A stretch of 64,000 nucleotides of DNA, taken from assembly GCA_020621405.1 (NCBI GenBank), contig JAHRYN010000003.1, positions 256,808-320,807 of the forward strand, written 5' to 3'. This DNA is from Betaproteobacteria bacterium (lineage in GTDB: Bacteria > Pseudomonadota > Gammaproteobacteria > Burkholderiales > Rhodocyclaceae). This document shows positions 11,521 to 19,584 of the stretch, piece by piece. Position 1 is the first letter of the stretch; every line of letters starts with the position of its first letter. The position numbers and the translations under genes were made by a program. The notes beneath the pieces were generated by a model. The model had not been told where the DNA came from and searched no databases. It saw only the letters and a list, made by a program, of their open reading frames with translations.

Positions 11521-13230
11521 TTACAGATCCTCTGACGACATGATCATGTCGGTCAGGCCCTTGCCGCCCATCACCATCGGATACACGTTTTCGGTCTGAT
11601 CCACCTGGAAGTCGAGCAGCACCAGATCGGTCTTGCGCTTGAACGCCTCACGCAGCGCATCCTCAACGTCGCCCGGCTTCTCGACGCGGATGCCGATGTG
11701 GCCATAGGCCTCGGCCAGCTTCGGGAAATCCGGCAGCGAATCCATGTAGGACTCCGAATAGCGGTTGCCGTGGATGATTTCCTGCCACTGGCGGACCATG
11801 CCCAGATAGCGGTTGTTCAGCAGACAGATCTTCAGCGGCAGGCGGTACTGCTTGCAGGTCGACAGTTCCTGGATGTTCATCTGCACCGAACCTTCGCCGG
11901 TCACCACCGCCACCGGCGACCCCGGATGGGCCAGCTGCACGCCCATGCCGTACGGAATGCCGACACCCATGGTGCCCAGGCCGCCGGAATTGAGCCAGCG
12001 ACGCGGCTTGTCGAACTTGTAGTACTGGGCCGCCCACATCTGGTGCTGGCCAACGTCGGACGTGACGAACGCGTCGCCCTTGGTCACTTCCCACAGCTTT
12101 TCGATGACGAACTGCGGCTTGATGATTTCGTCGCTGCGCTTGTACTTCAGGCAGTCGCGACGGCGCCATTCCTCGATCTGCTTCCACCACTCGCCGAGCG
12201 CTTCCTGATCGGGCCGTTCGGGCGAGCCGTCGAGCAGGCGCAGGATGTCGTCCAGCACGTCCGGCAGATTGCCGACGATGGGCACGTCCACCTTCACGCG
12301 CTTGGAAATCGACGACGGGTCGATGTCGATGTGGATGATCTTGCGGGCGATGCGGGCGAAATCCGCCGGATTGCCGATCACACGGTCGTCGAAGCGCGCA
12401 CCGACCGCGATCAGCACGTCGCAGTACTGCATCGCCATGTTGGCTTCGTAGTTGCCGTGCATGCCGAGCATGCCGACGAACTGCTTGTCGGTCGACGGAT
12501 AGGCGCCCAGGCCCATCAGCGTGTTGGTACAGGGCGCACCCAGCGTGCGCACCAGCTTGGTCAGTTGCTCCGAACAGTCGGACAGGATGACGCCGCCGCC
12601 GGCATAGATCATCGGGCGCTTGGCCTCGAGCAGCAGCTGGACCGCCTTCTTGATCTGCCCCTGATGCCCCTTGACGATGGGGTTGTAGGAACGCATCGAC
12701 ACCGACTTCGGATAGTCGAACTCGGCCTTGGCCATCGTGACGTCCTTCGGGATATCGACCAGAACCGGGCCGGGACGGCCGGTCTTCGCAATATAGAAGG
12801 CCTTCTTGATCGTGCTGGCGATGTCCTTGGCGTCCTTGACCAGGAAGTTGTGCTTGACGCAGGGACGCGTGATGCCGACCGTGTCGCACTCCTGGAAGGC
12901 GTCCTGGCCGATGGCAGCCGTCGGAACCTGACCGGAGATGATCACCATCGGGATCGAATCCATATAGGCGGTAGCGATGCCGGTGACCGCATTGGTCACG
13001 CCCGGGCCGGAAGTCACCAGCGCCACGCCGACGCGGTCAGTCGAACGCGAGTACGCGTCAGCCGCGTGCAGTGCCGCCTGCTCGTGCCGGACCAGTACGT
13101 GACGTACCTTGTCCTGCTTGAAAAGCTCGTCGTACAGGTACAGAACGGCGCCGCCGGGGTACCCGAAAACATATTCGACCTTTTCTTCCGCAAGGCACCT
13201 GACTACAATTTCCGCTCCGGTCAAAAGCAT
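11521..13230 (-). CDS. ilvI: Acetolactate synthase large (catalytic) subunit
   Basis: 569 residues. A thiamine-diphosphate enzyme that condenses two pyruvates, or pyruvate with 2-oxobutyrate. Visible motifs are the activating Glu in EYVFGYPGGAVLYLYDEL near residue 20, the FAD/middle domain, and the ThDP/Mg-binding GEGSVQMNIQELSTCKQY in the C-terminal third (the GEG variant is normal in betaproteobacteria). First gene of the branched-chain operon, with a likely promoter 37-65 bp upstream. Sometimes named ilvB. Confidence 0.97.
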   Translation of the reverse strand: MLLTGAEIVVRCLAEEKVEYVFGYPGGAVLYLYDELFKQDKVRHVLVRHEQAALHAADAYSRSTDRVGVALVTSGPGVTNAVTGIATAYMDSIPMVIISGQVPTAAIGQDAFQECDTVGITRPCVKHNFLVKDAKDIASTIKKAFYIAKTGRPGPVLVDIPKDVTMAKAEFDYPKSVSMRSYNPIVKGHQGQIKKAVQLLLEAKRPMIYAGGGVILSDCSEQLTKLVRTLGAPCTNTLMGLGAYPSTDKQFVGMLGMHGNYEANMAMQYCDVLIAVGARFDDRVIGNPADFARIARKIIHIDIDPSSISKRVKVDVPIVGNLPDVLDDILRLLDGSPERPDQEALGEWWKQIEEWRRRDCLKYKRSDEIIKPQFVIEKLWEVTKGDAFVTSDVGQHQMWAAQYYKFDKPRRWLNSGGLGTMGVGIPYGMGVQLAHPGSPVAVVTGEGSVQMNIQELSTCKQYRLPLKICLLNNRYLGMVRQWQEIIHGNRYSESYMDSLPDFPKLAEAYGHIGIRVEKPGDVEDALREAFKRKTDLVLLDFQVDQTENVYPMVMGGKGLTDMIMSSEDL

Positions 13231-13266
13231 TGATACACCTGTCTAAAAATTCCGGAAAAGCGTCAG

Positions 13267-13295
13267 AGGGTAGCCTCCGGCCCGTATCCGGTCAA
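13267..13295 (-). promoter_or_regulatory. Probable sigma-70 promoter of the ilv operon
   Basis: On the minus strand TTGACC (13290-13295) is followed after 17 bp by TACCCT (13267-13272). The -35 box is strong and the -10 box weak (3 of 6). It would give a leader of roughly 30 nt before the ilvI ATG at 13230, too short for a classical peptide attenuator. Confidence 0.5.
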
Positions 13296-13350
13296 GGCAT
13301 TTGTCGGCTGGCGGACAGTTCCTCCGGCCATCCGCCGCCGAGGCTTCCCG

Positions 13351-13376
13351 GGGAACTCTCGGGGAACAATTCCCCT
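13351..13376. repeat. GGGGAA inverted/direct repeat cluster between ilvI and sigma factor gene
   Basis: GGGGAA (13351-13356), GGGGAA (13362-13367) and its complement TTCCCC (13371-13376) form one direct pair and one perfect palindrome GGGGAAcaaTTCCCC. It lies about 55 bp upstream of the ilv -35 box and about 60 bp before the sigma factor gene, in the shared divergent control region. It could be an operator for either side; no known regulator is assigned. Confidence 0.3.
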
Positions 13377-13434
13377 CCGGTCAGCTCCGAAACCACGGAG
13401 TGTCCGGCGCCGATCACCCTTAGAAAGAAACATC

Positions 13435-14001
13435 CTGGCTTCCCGCGAAGAACTTTCCAGCTTTCTCGCCGCCGTCGAGCGCCGCGCCTTCAAGCAGGCC
13501 GTATTTGCGCTGAGGGACGACGAGTCCGCGCTCGACGCGGTGCAGGACGCCATGATGAAGCTGGCGGAAAAATACGGTGGCCGCCCCGCTGACGAATTCC
13601 CGATGCTGTTCCAGCGCATCCTGCAGAACATCATCCGCGACGTGTTCCGGCGGCGCAAGGTCCGTTCGACCTGGACCACGCTGCTGTCCGCCTTCGGCGG
13701 GTCGGACGACGACGAGGACTACGATCCGCTCGACACCATGGTGATCGAGGACCCGTCGGAACTCGGCCGCACGCCGGAACAGAATCTCGACCAATCGGAA
13801 ACCATGGCGCTGATCGAGCGTGAAATCGCAAGGCTTCCCGGCCGTCAACGCGAAGCCTTCCTGATGCGTTACTGGGAGGAAATGGACATCGCCGAAACGG
13901 CCGCAGTCATGGGTTGTTCGGAAGGCAGCGTGAAGACGCACTGTTCGCGCGCGACCCACGCACTCGCTGCAGCCCTCAAACTTCGTGGCATCAAGTTATG
14001 A
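13435..14001 (+). CDS. Small sigma-70 family RNA polymerase sigma factor (ECF-like)
   Basis: 188 residues if started at a CTG codon at 13435, which gives the conserved N-terminus MASREELSSFLAAVERRAFK. The next ordinary start in frame, GTG at 13540, would remove about 35 residues including the first helix of sigma region 2. Region 2 continues as VQDAMMKLAEKY and FQRILQNIIRDVFRRRKV; region 4 is LPGRQREAFLMRYWEEMDIAE followed by a helix-turn-helix (MGCSEGSVKTHCSRATHAL). It belongs to the betaproteobacterial sigma factor group found with DUF3619/DUF3106 genes. The stop overlaps the DUF3619 start (ATGA). The regulon is unknown. Confidence 0.85.
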   Translation: MASREELSSFLAAVERRAFKQAVFALRDDESALDAVQDAMMKLAEKYGGRPADEFPMLFQRILQNIIRDVFRRRKVRSTWTTLLSAFGGSDDDEDYDPLDTMVIEDPSELGRTPEQNLDQSETMALIEREIARLPGRQREAFLMRYWEEMDIAETAAVMGCSEGSVKTHCSRATHALAAALKLRGIKL

Positions 14002-14417
14002 AAACCACTGACTTTTCTTCCGCACCCGGTGCGGCCGAAGAAGCGCGGATAGGCCAGCGGGCGCACGCCGCGCTCGAAGCGGCAGCGGCGGCGCTGCCGC
14101 CGGACATCGCATTCCGGCTGCGCCAGTCGCGCGAACTCGCGCTGACCCGCCACGCCCCGCGCCGCAGTCCGGTCGCACTGCTCCAGCTGGCGGGTTTCCC
14201 CGGTGCCGGCACCGGCAACTGGATGCGCGACATCATCGCACCGGCCGTCGGCATCCTGATGCTGGCACTGCTTGCAACGGCCGCAAGCCAGTATTCGCAG
14301 GCGGAAAATCACAACGACACGGTCGACATCGACAGTTCGCTGCTGATCGACGACCTGCCGATCGACGCCTATCTCGACCGCGGCTTCGGCGCCTGGCTCG
14401 ACCAGGGGAATCCCTGA
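13998..14417 (+). CDS. DUF3619 membrane protein, candidate anti-sigma factor
   Basis: 139 residues: an N-terminal cytoplasmic region of about 75 residues, one membrane helix (about 78-97, DIIAPAVGILMLALLATAAS) and a short acidic periplasmic tail. The ATG overlaps the sigma factor stop (ATGA) and the stop overlaps the next ATG (TGATG), so three genes are translationally coupled. The single-pass topology and coupling to a sigma gene are what anti-sigma factors show, but no zinc-binding anti-sigma motif is seen, so this role is inference. Confidence 0.75.
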   Translation: MKTTDFSSAPGAAEEARIGQRAHAALEAAAAALPPDIAFRLRQSRELALTRHAPRRSPVALLQLAGFPGAGTGNWMRDIIAPAVGILMLALLATAASQYSQAENHNDTVDIDSSLLIDDLPIDAYLDRGFGAWLDQGNP

Positions 14418-14887
14418 TGCGAGCTGTACTGGCGGGGTTGTCGATCGCATTGCTGGTCGCATCGGGAATGGCAGAGGCCGGCAGCGCTGCCGCGCCGATC
14501 GCGCCCGCACGGGACTGGCAGCAGCTGAGCCCGTCGCAACGCGACATACTGGCGCCGCTGGGGGAGGACTGGAACCAGCTGGACACCGAACGGCGCCGCA
14601 AATGGATCGAACTGGCGGCACGTTATCCGTCGATGACGCCGGACGAGCAGTCGCGGATGCGCGCGCGCATGAGCTACTGGGCCAGCCTGAGCCAGCAGGA
14701 ACGGATCGAGGCGCGCGAGCGCTACAAGCGCCTGCAGGCGATGCCGCCCGACCAGCGGGAAGCATTGCGCAAGCAGTGGGAAGCCTACGAAAGCCTGTCG
14801 CCCGAAGAACGCAAGCGGCTCGGCACCAGCACGCGGCCTGCAGCCAAGGCACCCGGTGCGCCGGCTGCCACCCCGGTCCGCAAATAA
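14417..14887 (+). CDS. DUF3106 secreted/periplasmic protein
   Basis: 156 residues with a signal peptide (about 1-21, ending AEAGSAAA). The rest has repeated short helices built on a shared pattern: LSPSQRDILAPLGEDWNQL, MTPDEQSRMRARMSYWASL, LSQQERIEARERYKRLQAM, MPPDQREALRKQWEAYESL and LSPEERKRL, so roughly five copies of a [L/M]-[S/P]-x-[D/E/Q]-x-R unit. Function unknown. Last of the coupled sigma factor-DUF3619-DUF3106 trio, so it may act with the envelope response that the sigma factor controls. Confidence 0.8.
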   Translation: MRAVLAGLSIALLVASGMAEAGSAAAPIAPARDWQQLSPSQRDILAPLGEDWNQLDTERRRKWIELAARYPSMTPDEQSRMRARMSYWASLSQQERIEARERYKRLQAMPPDQREALRKQWEAYESLSPEERKRLGTSTRPAAKAPGAPAATPVRK

Positions 14888-14918
14888 CAATCCATCGCGG
14901 CGTCACGCCGCCCTTCCG

Positions 14919-15350
14919 ATGTCAGACAACGCCCGCTTTCCCGCGGCCGGCCTGCGCCGCCGGCTTGCTTCACTGCTTTACGAATCGCTGCTGCTGCTCG
15001 GCGTGCTCGCGGCCGGCTTCATGCTGCCCTACCTGATTGTCGGCCTGTTCCTCAAGGTGGCACCTCAGGGCTGGTTCGCCTGGCTGCACATCATGCTGCT
15101 GCTCGGGCTGTATTTCGTCTATTACTGGCGACATGGCGGCCAGACACTGGCCATGCAGACCTGGGGCATCCGCATCGTCGATGCCACCCGTGACCAGCCA
15201 CCGGAACTGCGTCGCGCCCTGCTGCGCTACGTTCTGAGCTGGCCGTCAGTGCTGTTCTGCGGCGCCGGACTGATCTGGGCCGTGTTCGACCGCGATGGCC
15301 AGTTCCTGCACGACAGACTGGCCGGAACACGGGTGATCCGGATCAAATAG
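14919..15350 (+). CDS. RDD family membrane protein
   Basis: 143 residues with an RDD domain: AAGLRRRLASLLYESLLLLGVL at the start (hence Arg-rich then Tyr/Glu), membrane helices near 18-43 and 53-70, QTLAMQTWGIRIVDA in the middle and LHDRLAGTRVI at the end. The role of the family is poorly defined (some are linked to transport or Na+/H+ exchange). It lies 31 bp after the DUF3106 gene and is convergent with lptG. Confidence 0.85.
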   Translation: MSDNARFPAAGLRRRLASLLYESLLLLGVLAAGFMLPYLIVGLFLKVAPQGWFAWLHIMLLLGLYFVYYWRHGGQTLAMQTWGIRIVDATRDQPPELRRALLRYVLSWPSVLFCGAGLIWAVFDRDGQFLHDRLAGTRVIRIK

Positions 15351-15370
15351 GAATTGATGACCGGGCGCAC

Positions 15371-16444
15371 TCAGCGCCGGTCTTCCCACCACAGCATTGC
15401 CGCCGCAGCGAACAGGAACAGCAGGCCGGGGGTGATCGCCGCCGCCGAAGGTGGCCACGAATTGATCGCGCCGAGGTTCGAGAACAGGCCGTTCAGCATG
15501 TGGAACAGCACCCCGATCATGACGCCGGTGAACACCTTGATGCTGACCGGCGTACTGCGGTTGTGCATGTAGGCGAACGGCAGCGCCAGCGCCAGCATCA
15601 CCAGGCAGGCGAGCGGATAGGTGAACTTCTTCCACAGCGCGATTTCGTAGCGCCCGGTCTCCTGCTTGTTCTCGATCAGGTGCTGGATGTAGAGCCACAG
15701 CTTCCACGCCGACATGCGCTCCGGCACAACCAGCATCACGCTCATCACGTCCGGACTCAGGCCCGACTCCCACACCAGCTTGTCGTACCGATGCACGCGC
15801 GGGCCGCCGGGCGAGAACTCTGTGCGGCTGACCTTGCTCAGCGTCCAGCCCTCGGGCTGCACATAGACGCCCCGCTCGGCCTCGGACACCGACAGCAGCA
15901 CGCGCTTGTCGTCGAATTCGAAAATCCGTATCTGCCGCAGCGTCCCGTCGGGCGTGACATTGCCGACGTTGACGAAGTTGTGTTCGTCCTTGATCCAGAA
16001 TCCGCTGCGGAATTCGCTGGTCAGCAACTGCGAGCGCGCCGCCAGCTTCAGTTCCTGCGCCGCGCGTTCGGCCGGCGGCGCGATGAATTCCCCGGTCAGG
16101 AAGGTCAGCAGCACGCACGGAAAACCGATGCGGGCGAGCAGCCACAGCAGGCGCAGCGTCGACAGGCCGGACGCCCGCAGCACAGTGATCTCGGAATGGC
16201 GTGCCAGCGTGGTGAGCGCATACAGACCGCCGATGAGCACCGCGATGGGCAGCGTTTCATACACCCGGCCCGGCATCGTCAGCAATGTATACAGCACTGC
16301 GTGCTCGAGCCCGTAATTGCCACGGCCGATGTTGTCCAGCTCGTTGATCAGGTCGAAGAACGCGAACAGTCCGAGAAAGGACGCCAGGACCAGCAGGGTC
16401 GCCAGCAGCAGTTCGCGACGCAGATAACGTTCGTGTATCAGCAT
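15371..16444 (-). CDS. lptG: LPS export ABC transporter permease LptG
   Basis: 357 residues with three N-terminal and three C-terminal membrane helices flanking a periplasmic beta-jellyroll domain, the LptF/LptG layout. With LptF and the LptB ATPase it extracts lipopolysaccharide from the inner membrane. Conserved start MLIHERYLRRELLLATLLV, then RHSEITVLRASGLS (the coupling segment contacting LptB) and GVLFHMLNG near the end. The start lies 2 bp after the lptF stop, so the two permeases are co-expressed. Confidence 0.93.
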   Translation of the reverse strand: MLIHERYLRRELLLATLLVLASFLGLFAFFDLINELDNIGRGNYGLEHAVLYTLLTMPGRVYETLPIAVLIGGLYALTTLARHSEITVLRASGLSTLRLLWLLARIGFPCVLLTFLTGEFIAPPAERAAQELKLAARSQLLTSEFRSGFWIKDEHNFVNVGNVTPDGTLRQIRIFEFDDKRVLLSVSEAERGVYVQPEGWTLSKVSRTEFSPGGPRVHRYDKLVWESGLSPDVMSVMLVVPERMSAWKLWLYIQHLIENKQETGRYEIALWKKFTYPLACLVMLALALPFAYMHNRSTPVSIKVFTGVMIGVLFHMLNGLFSNLGAINSWPPSAAAITPGLLFLFAAAAMLWWEDRR

Positions 16445-16446
16445 GA

Positions 16447-17529
16447 TCAGCGGTTCAACCAGGCCCGCGGTACGTTGGCGTACGTGCGCCAGGCGAACAT
16501 CAGCGCCATCAGCAGGAACATCGTGCCGTGCAGCGACCACAGCGCCATCGAGAACGACAGCTTGCCCTGTGCCACCCAGGCCTGCGTGACGCTCAGCAGG
16601 TTCGAGTAGATGAGGTAGATCAGCAGCGCCATCAGCAGGTTGTTGGCGCGGCCGGCACGCGGATTGACGAAGGACAGAGGAATCGCCAGCAGTGCCAGAT
16701 TGAGCGCCGCGATCGGCAGGCCGATGCGGAATGCCAGCTCGGCGACATTGGGTGGCGTCGGATCAGCCAGCAGTTCGTCGACGGTCAGCATGTAGGGGCG
16801 GACTTCGACACCCTGCGCCTCGCGCGTCTCGATGCGCACCGCGTAGCGCTCGAATTCCATCACGCGATACTCGAGACTGCCCGGCTTGCCTTCATAGCGC
16901 CGGCCGTTGAGCATGACCACGAAGCGGTCGCCATTGGCCACGGTCTGCGTGTAGCCATCACCGGCAACCATCACGCCAAGTTTGCCCTTGTCGGTCGAAC
17001 TGACGAAGATGTTCTTGACCGCGCCGTCCTTGCCTTCACCGCTTTCGACGAAAAACACGCGATCGGCCTGTGACGATTCGCGGAAGCTGCCGGGCGACAT
17101 CTGCGCCACGTCGTCACGGTTGCTCATGCGGGTGCGGAATTCGGCGCTCTTGTTCAGCGACCACGGCGCCAGGTACAGCGACAGCACCGCCACTGCCAGC
17201 GTCATCGGCACGGCAAACATCAGCACCGGGCGTATCCAGGTAGACAGCGGAACGCCGGTCGAAAACCAGACCACCATCTCCGAATCCCGCCAGGAGCGCG
17301 ACATCGACAGCAGGATGGCCACGAACAGCGTCAGCGACAGGATGACCGAAAGGTAGCGCAGCGCGCCGAAACCGAGCAGCGCCAGAACCGCTTCCGAAGC
17401 AACCTTGCCCCCCGCCGCCTGTCCGAGCAGACGCACCAGCTGGGTGGACAGGACGACCGCGTACAGGGCGACGAAGACCGTGAGTGCAGTGCTGGCGAAT
17501 TCGCGCAGGGCGGCGCGCTGGAAGATCAA
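16447..17529 (-). CDS. lptF: LPS export ABC transporter permease LptF
   Basis: 360 residues from a TTG start at 17529 that has GGAG 8 nt upstream and gives the family-typical LIFQRAALREF N-terminus. An ATG at 17562 would add 11 residues without a good ribosome site. Topology matches LptF: three helices, a periplasmic domain, three helices. The SWRDSEMVVWFSTGVPLSTWIRP segment (split here near residues 85-107) is the LptB-coupling loop. Divergent from pepA; lptG follows immediately. Confidence 0.92.
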   Translation of the reverse strand: MIFQRAALREFASTALTVFVALYAVVLSTQLVRLLGQAAGGKVASEAVLALLGFGALRYLSVILSLTLFVAILLSMSRSWRDSEMVVWFSTGVPLSTWIRPVLMFAVPMTLAVAVLSLYLAPWSLNKSAEFRTRMSNRDDVAQMSPGSFRESSQADRVFFVESGEGKDGAVKNIFVSSTDKGKLGVMVAGDGYTQTVANGDRFVVMLNGRRYEGKPGSLEYRVMEFERYAVRIETREAQGVEVRPYMLTVDELLADPTPPNVAELAFRIGLPIAALNLALLAIPLSFVNPRAGRANNLLMALLIYLIYSNLLSVTQAWVAQGKLSFSMALWSLHGTMFLLMALMFAWRTYANVPRAWLNR

Positions 17530-17584
17530 ACCTGAGGCTCCGTGCGATACGACCGTGCGCAAACAGGCGTCAGGTCGTTCTTTT

Positions 17585-17614
17585 TTGACTCGTGCACGAC
17601 TTCACGCCGATAAT
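17585..17614 (+). promoter_or_regulatory. Likely sigma-70 promoter of pepA
   Basis: TTGACT (17585-17590), 18-bp spacer, GATAAT (17609-17614); each box matches the consensus at 5 of 6 positions. It lies 43 bp upstream of the GTG start of pepA. Confidence 0.65.
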
Positions 17615-17656
17615 CGGCGCGTTCAAAGCAGCGCGACTTGACTTGAGGAGAAGCGG

Positions 17657-19150
17657 GTGGAATTTAGCATAAAGAACGGCAGCCCCGAGAAACTGCGCGC
17701 CGGCGCGCTGGTCGTCGGCGTGTTCGAATCGCGCAAACTCACCGCCGCGGCAAGCGTGCTGGACGCCGCCAGCAAAGGCCGCATTGCCGAAATCGTGGCC
17801 AGCGGCGACATGGAAGGCAAGGCGGGCAGCACGCTGCTGCTGCACAAGCTGCCGGGCGTGGCCGCGGATCGCGTGCTGCTGGTCGGTCTGGGCAAGGAAA
17901 AGGAATTCGGCATCCGCGAGTACCGCGACGCCATCGCAAACAGCGTGCGCGCACTGCGCGACACCGGTGCCACCGACGCGATCAGCACGCTGGCCGACAC
18001 CGCGCCGCGCAAGAAGGGCGCCGCCTGGGCGCTGCGCCAGGCGGCCACCGTGTCGCTCGACGTGCTCTACCGCTACGACACCCACGCCCGCCACAAGCCG
18101 GACGAATCGCGTGCGCTGGCGAAGATGGCCTTCGTCGCGCCGAAAAAGACCAGCGCCGCCGCCGCTGGCGAGGCACTGGCACAGGGCGAGGCCATCGGCC
18201 ACGGCATGGCGCTGGCACGCACGCTGGGCAACCTGCCACCCAATGTATGCACGCCGACCTATCTGGCCGAACAGGCTGTCGGCCTTGGTCGCAAGACCGG
18301 CATCGCGGTCACCGTGCTGGAGCGCGCCGACATGCAGAAACTGGGCATGGGATCGCTGCTGTCGGTCGGCAACGGCTCGCGCCAGCCGCCGAAATTCATC
18401 GCGATGGAGTACCGCGCCGGAAAGAAGGCCGATGCGCCCATCGTGCTGGTCGGCAAGGGCATCACCTTCGACAGCGGCGGCATTTCGCTGAAGCCGGGCG
18501 AAGGCATGGACGAGATGAAGTACGACATGTGCGGCGCCGCCAGCGTGCTCGGCACCATGCAGGCGCTGGCCGCGATGAAGCTGCCGATCAACGTCGTCGG
18601 ACTGATTCCGACCACCGAGAACATGCCGGGCGGAGCCGCCACCCGGCCGGGCGACGTGGTCAAGTCGATGTCCGGCCAGACCATCGAAATCCTGAATACC
18701 GACGCCGAGGGCCGGCTCATCCTGTGCGACGCGCTGACCTACGCCGAACGCTACGATCCGGCCTGCGTGGTCGATATCGCCACGCTGACCGGCGCCTGCA
18801 TCATCGCGCTCGGTCACGTCACCAGCGGCCTGATGGCCAACGACGACGCGCTGGCCGACCAGCTGTACCAGGCCGGCCAGACCTCGCATGACCGCGCCTG
18901 GCGCCTGCCGATCTGGGACGATTACCAGGAGCAGCTGAAGAGCAATTTCGCCGACGTCGGCAACATCGGCGGCCGCCCCGCCGGCTCCATCACCGCCGCC
19001 TGCTTCCTCGCCCGCTTCACCAAGAAGTACAAATGGGCGCACCTGGACATCGCCGGCACGGCATGGAAGAGCGGCAAGGAAAAGGGCGCGACCGGCCGTC
19101 CGGTGCCGCTGCTGACCCACTTCCTGCTCGAACGCGCCGGCAAGCTCTGA
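17657..19150 (+). CDS. pepA: Leucyl aminopeptidase (M17 family)
   Basis: 497 residues, standard length. A hexameric two-metal aminopeptidase removing N-terminal residues from peptides in the cytosol; family members can also bind DNA. The catalytic signature NTDAEGRL is at 347-354, with metal ligands Lys267 and Asp272 in GKGITFDSGG. The GTG start at 17657 is preceded by a strong GAGGAG. The gene opens a plus-strand run pepA-holC-repeat protein-valS, a classic betaproteobacterial order. Confidence 0.96.
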   Translation: MEFSIKNGSPEKLRAGALVVGVFESRKLTAAASVLDAASKGRIAEIVASGDMEGKAGSTLLLHKLPGVAADRVLLVGLGKEKEFGIREYRDAIANSVRALRDTGATDAISTLADTAPRKKGAAWALRQAATVSLDVLYRYDTHARHKPDESRALAKMAFVAPKKTSAAAAGEALAQGEAIGHGMALARTLGNLPPNVCTPTYLAEQAVGLGRKTGIAVTVLERADMQKLGMGSLLSVGNGSRQPPKFIAMEYRAGKKADAPIVLVGKGITFDSGGISLKPGEGMDEMKYDMCGAASVLGTMQALAAMKLPINVVGLIPTTENMPGGAATRPGDVVKSMSGQTIEILNTDAEGRLILCDALTYAERYDPACVVDIATLTGACIIALGHVTSGLMANDDALADQLYQAGQTSHDRAWRLPIWDDYQEQLKSNFADVGNIGGRPAGSITAACFLARFTKKYKWAHLDIAGTAWKSGKEKGATGRPVPLLTHFLLERAGKL

Positions 19151-19155
19151 CGCAG

Positions 19156-19584
19156 ATGCCCAGGGTCGACTTCCACCACGACGCGCCTGACAAGCTGCGC
19201 CACGCCTGCACGCTGGTCGCGCAGTGGCACGCCGCCGGGCAGCACGTATGGATCAACTGCCCCGACAGCGCGCTGGCCGCGCGGATCGACCAGATGCTGT
19301 GGACCTTCGAACAGCTGTCCTTCGTTCCGCACGTGCGCGACGGCCACCCACTGGCCGAACTCAGCCCGGTGCGCATCGGCCACGACCCGGCCATGGCGCC
19401 GGCCGATGCGCTGCTGCTGAACCTGTCGGCGCAGCTGCCCGAAGGCTTCGAACAGCGTGCGCACATCGTCGAGATCGTCGGCCGCGACGACGCCGACCGC
19501 GAGACGGCGCGCGCGCGCTTCATGCGCTACCGCCAGGGAGGATTCGACATGCACACCCAGTACGCGACGGCGGACCACGCATGA
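19156..19584 (+). CDS. holC: DNA polymerase III chi subunit
   Basis: 142 residues, matching HolC. It links the clamp loader to single-strand-binding protein. Typical features are the early FHHDAPDKLRHACTLVAQWHAAGQHVWI split over residues 6-33, a central ALAARIDQMLWTFEQLSFVPH and the LLNLSAQLPEGFEQ segment. It starts 5 bp after pepA and overlaps the next gene by 4 bp (ATGA). Confidence 0.92.
   Translation: MPRVDFHHDAPDKLRHACTLVAQWHAAGQHVWINCPDSALAARIDQMLWTFEQLSFVPHVRDGHPLAELSPVRIGHDPAMAPADALLLNLSAQLPEGFEQRAHIVEIVGRDDADRETARARFMRYRQGGFDMHTQYATADHA

Noticed and set aside
13231-13434. Leader-peptide attenuator for ilvI
   Set aside because: The likely promoter leaves only about 30 nt of leader and no Leu/Val/Ile-rich short frame or alternative hairpins were seen.
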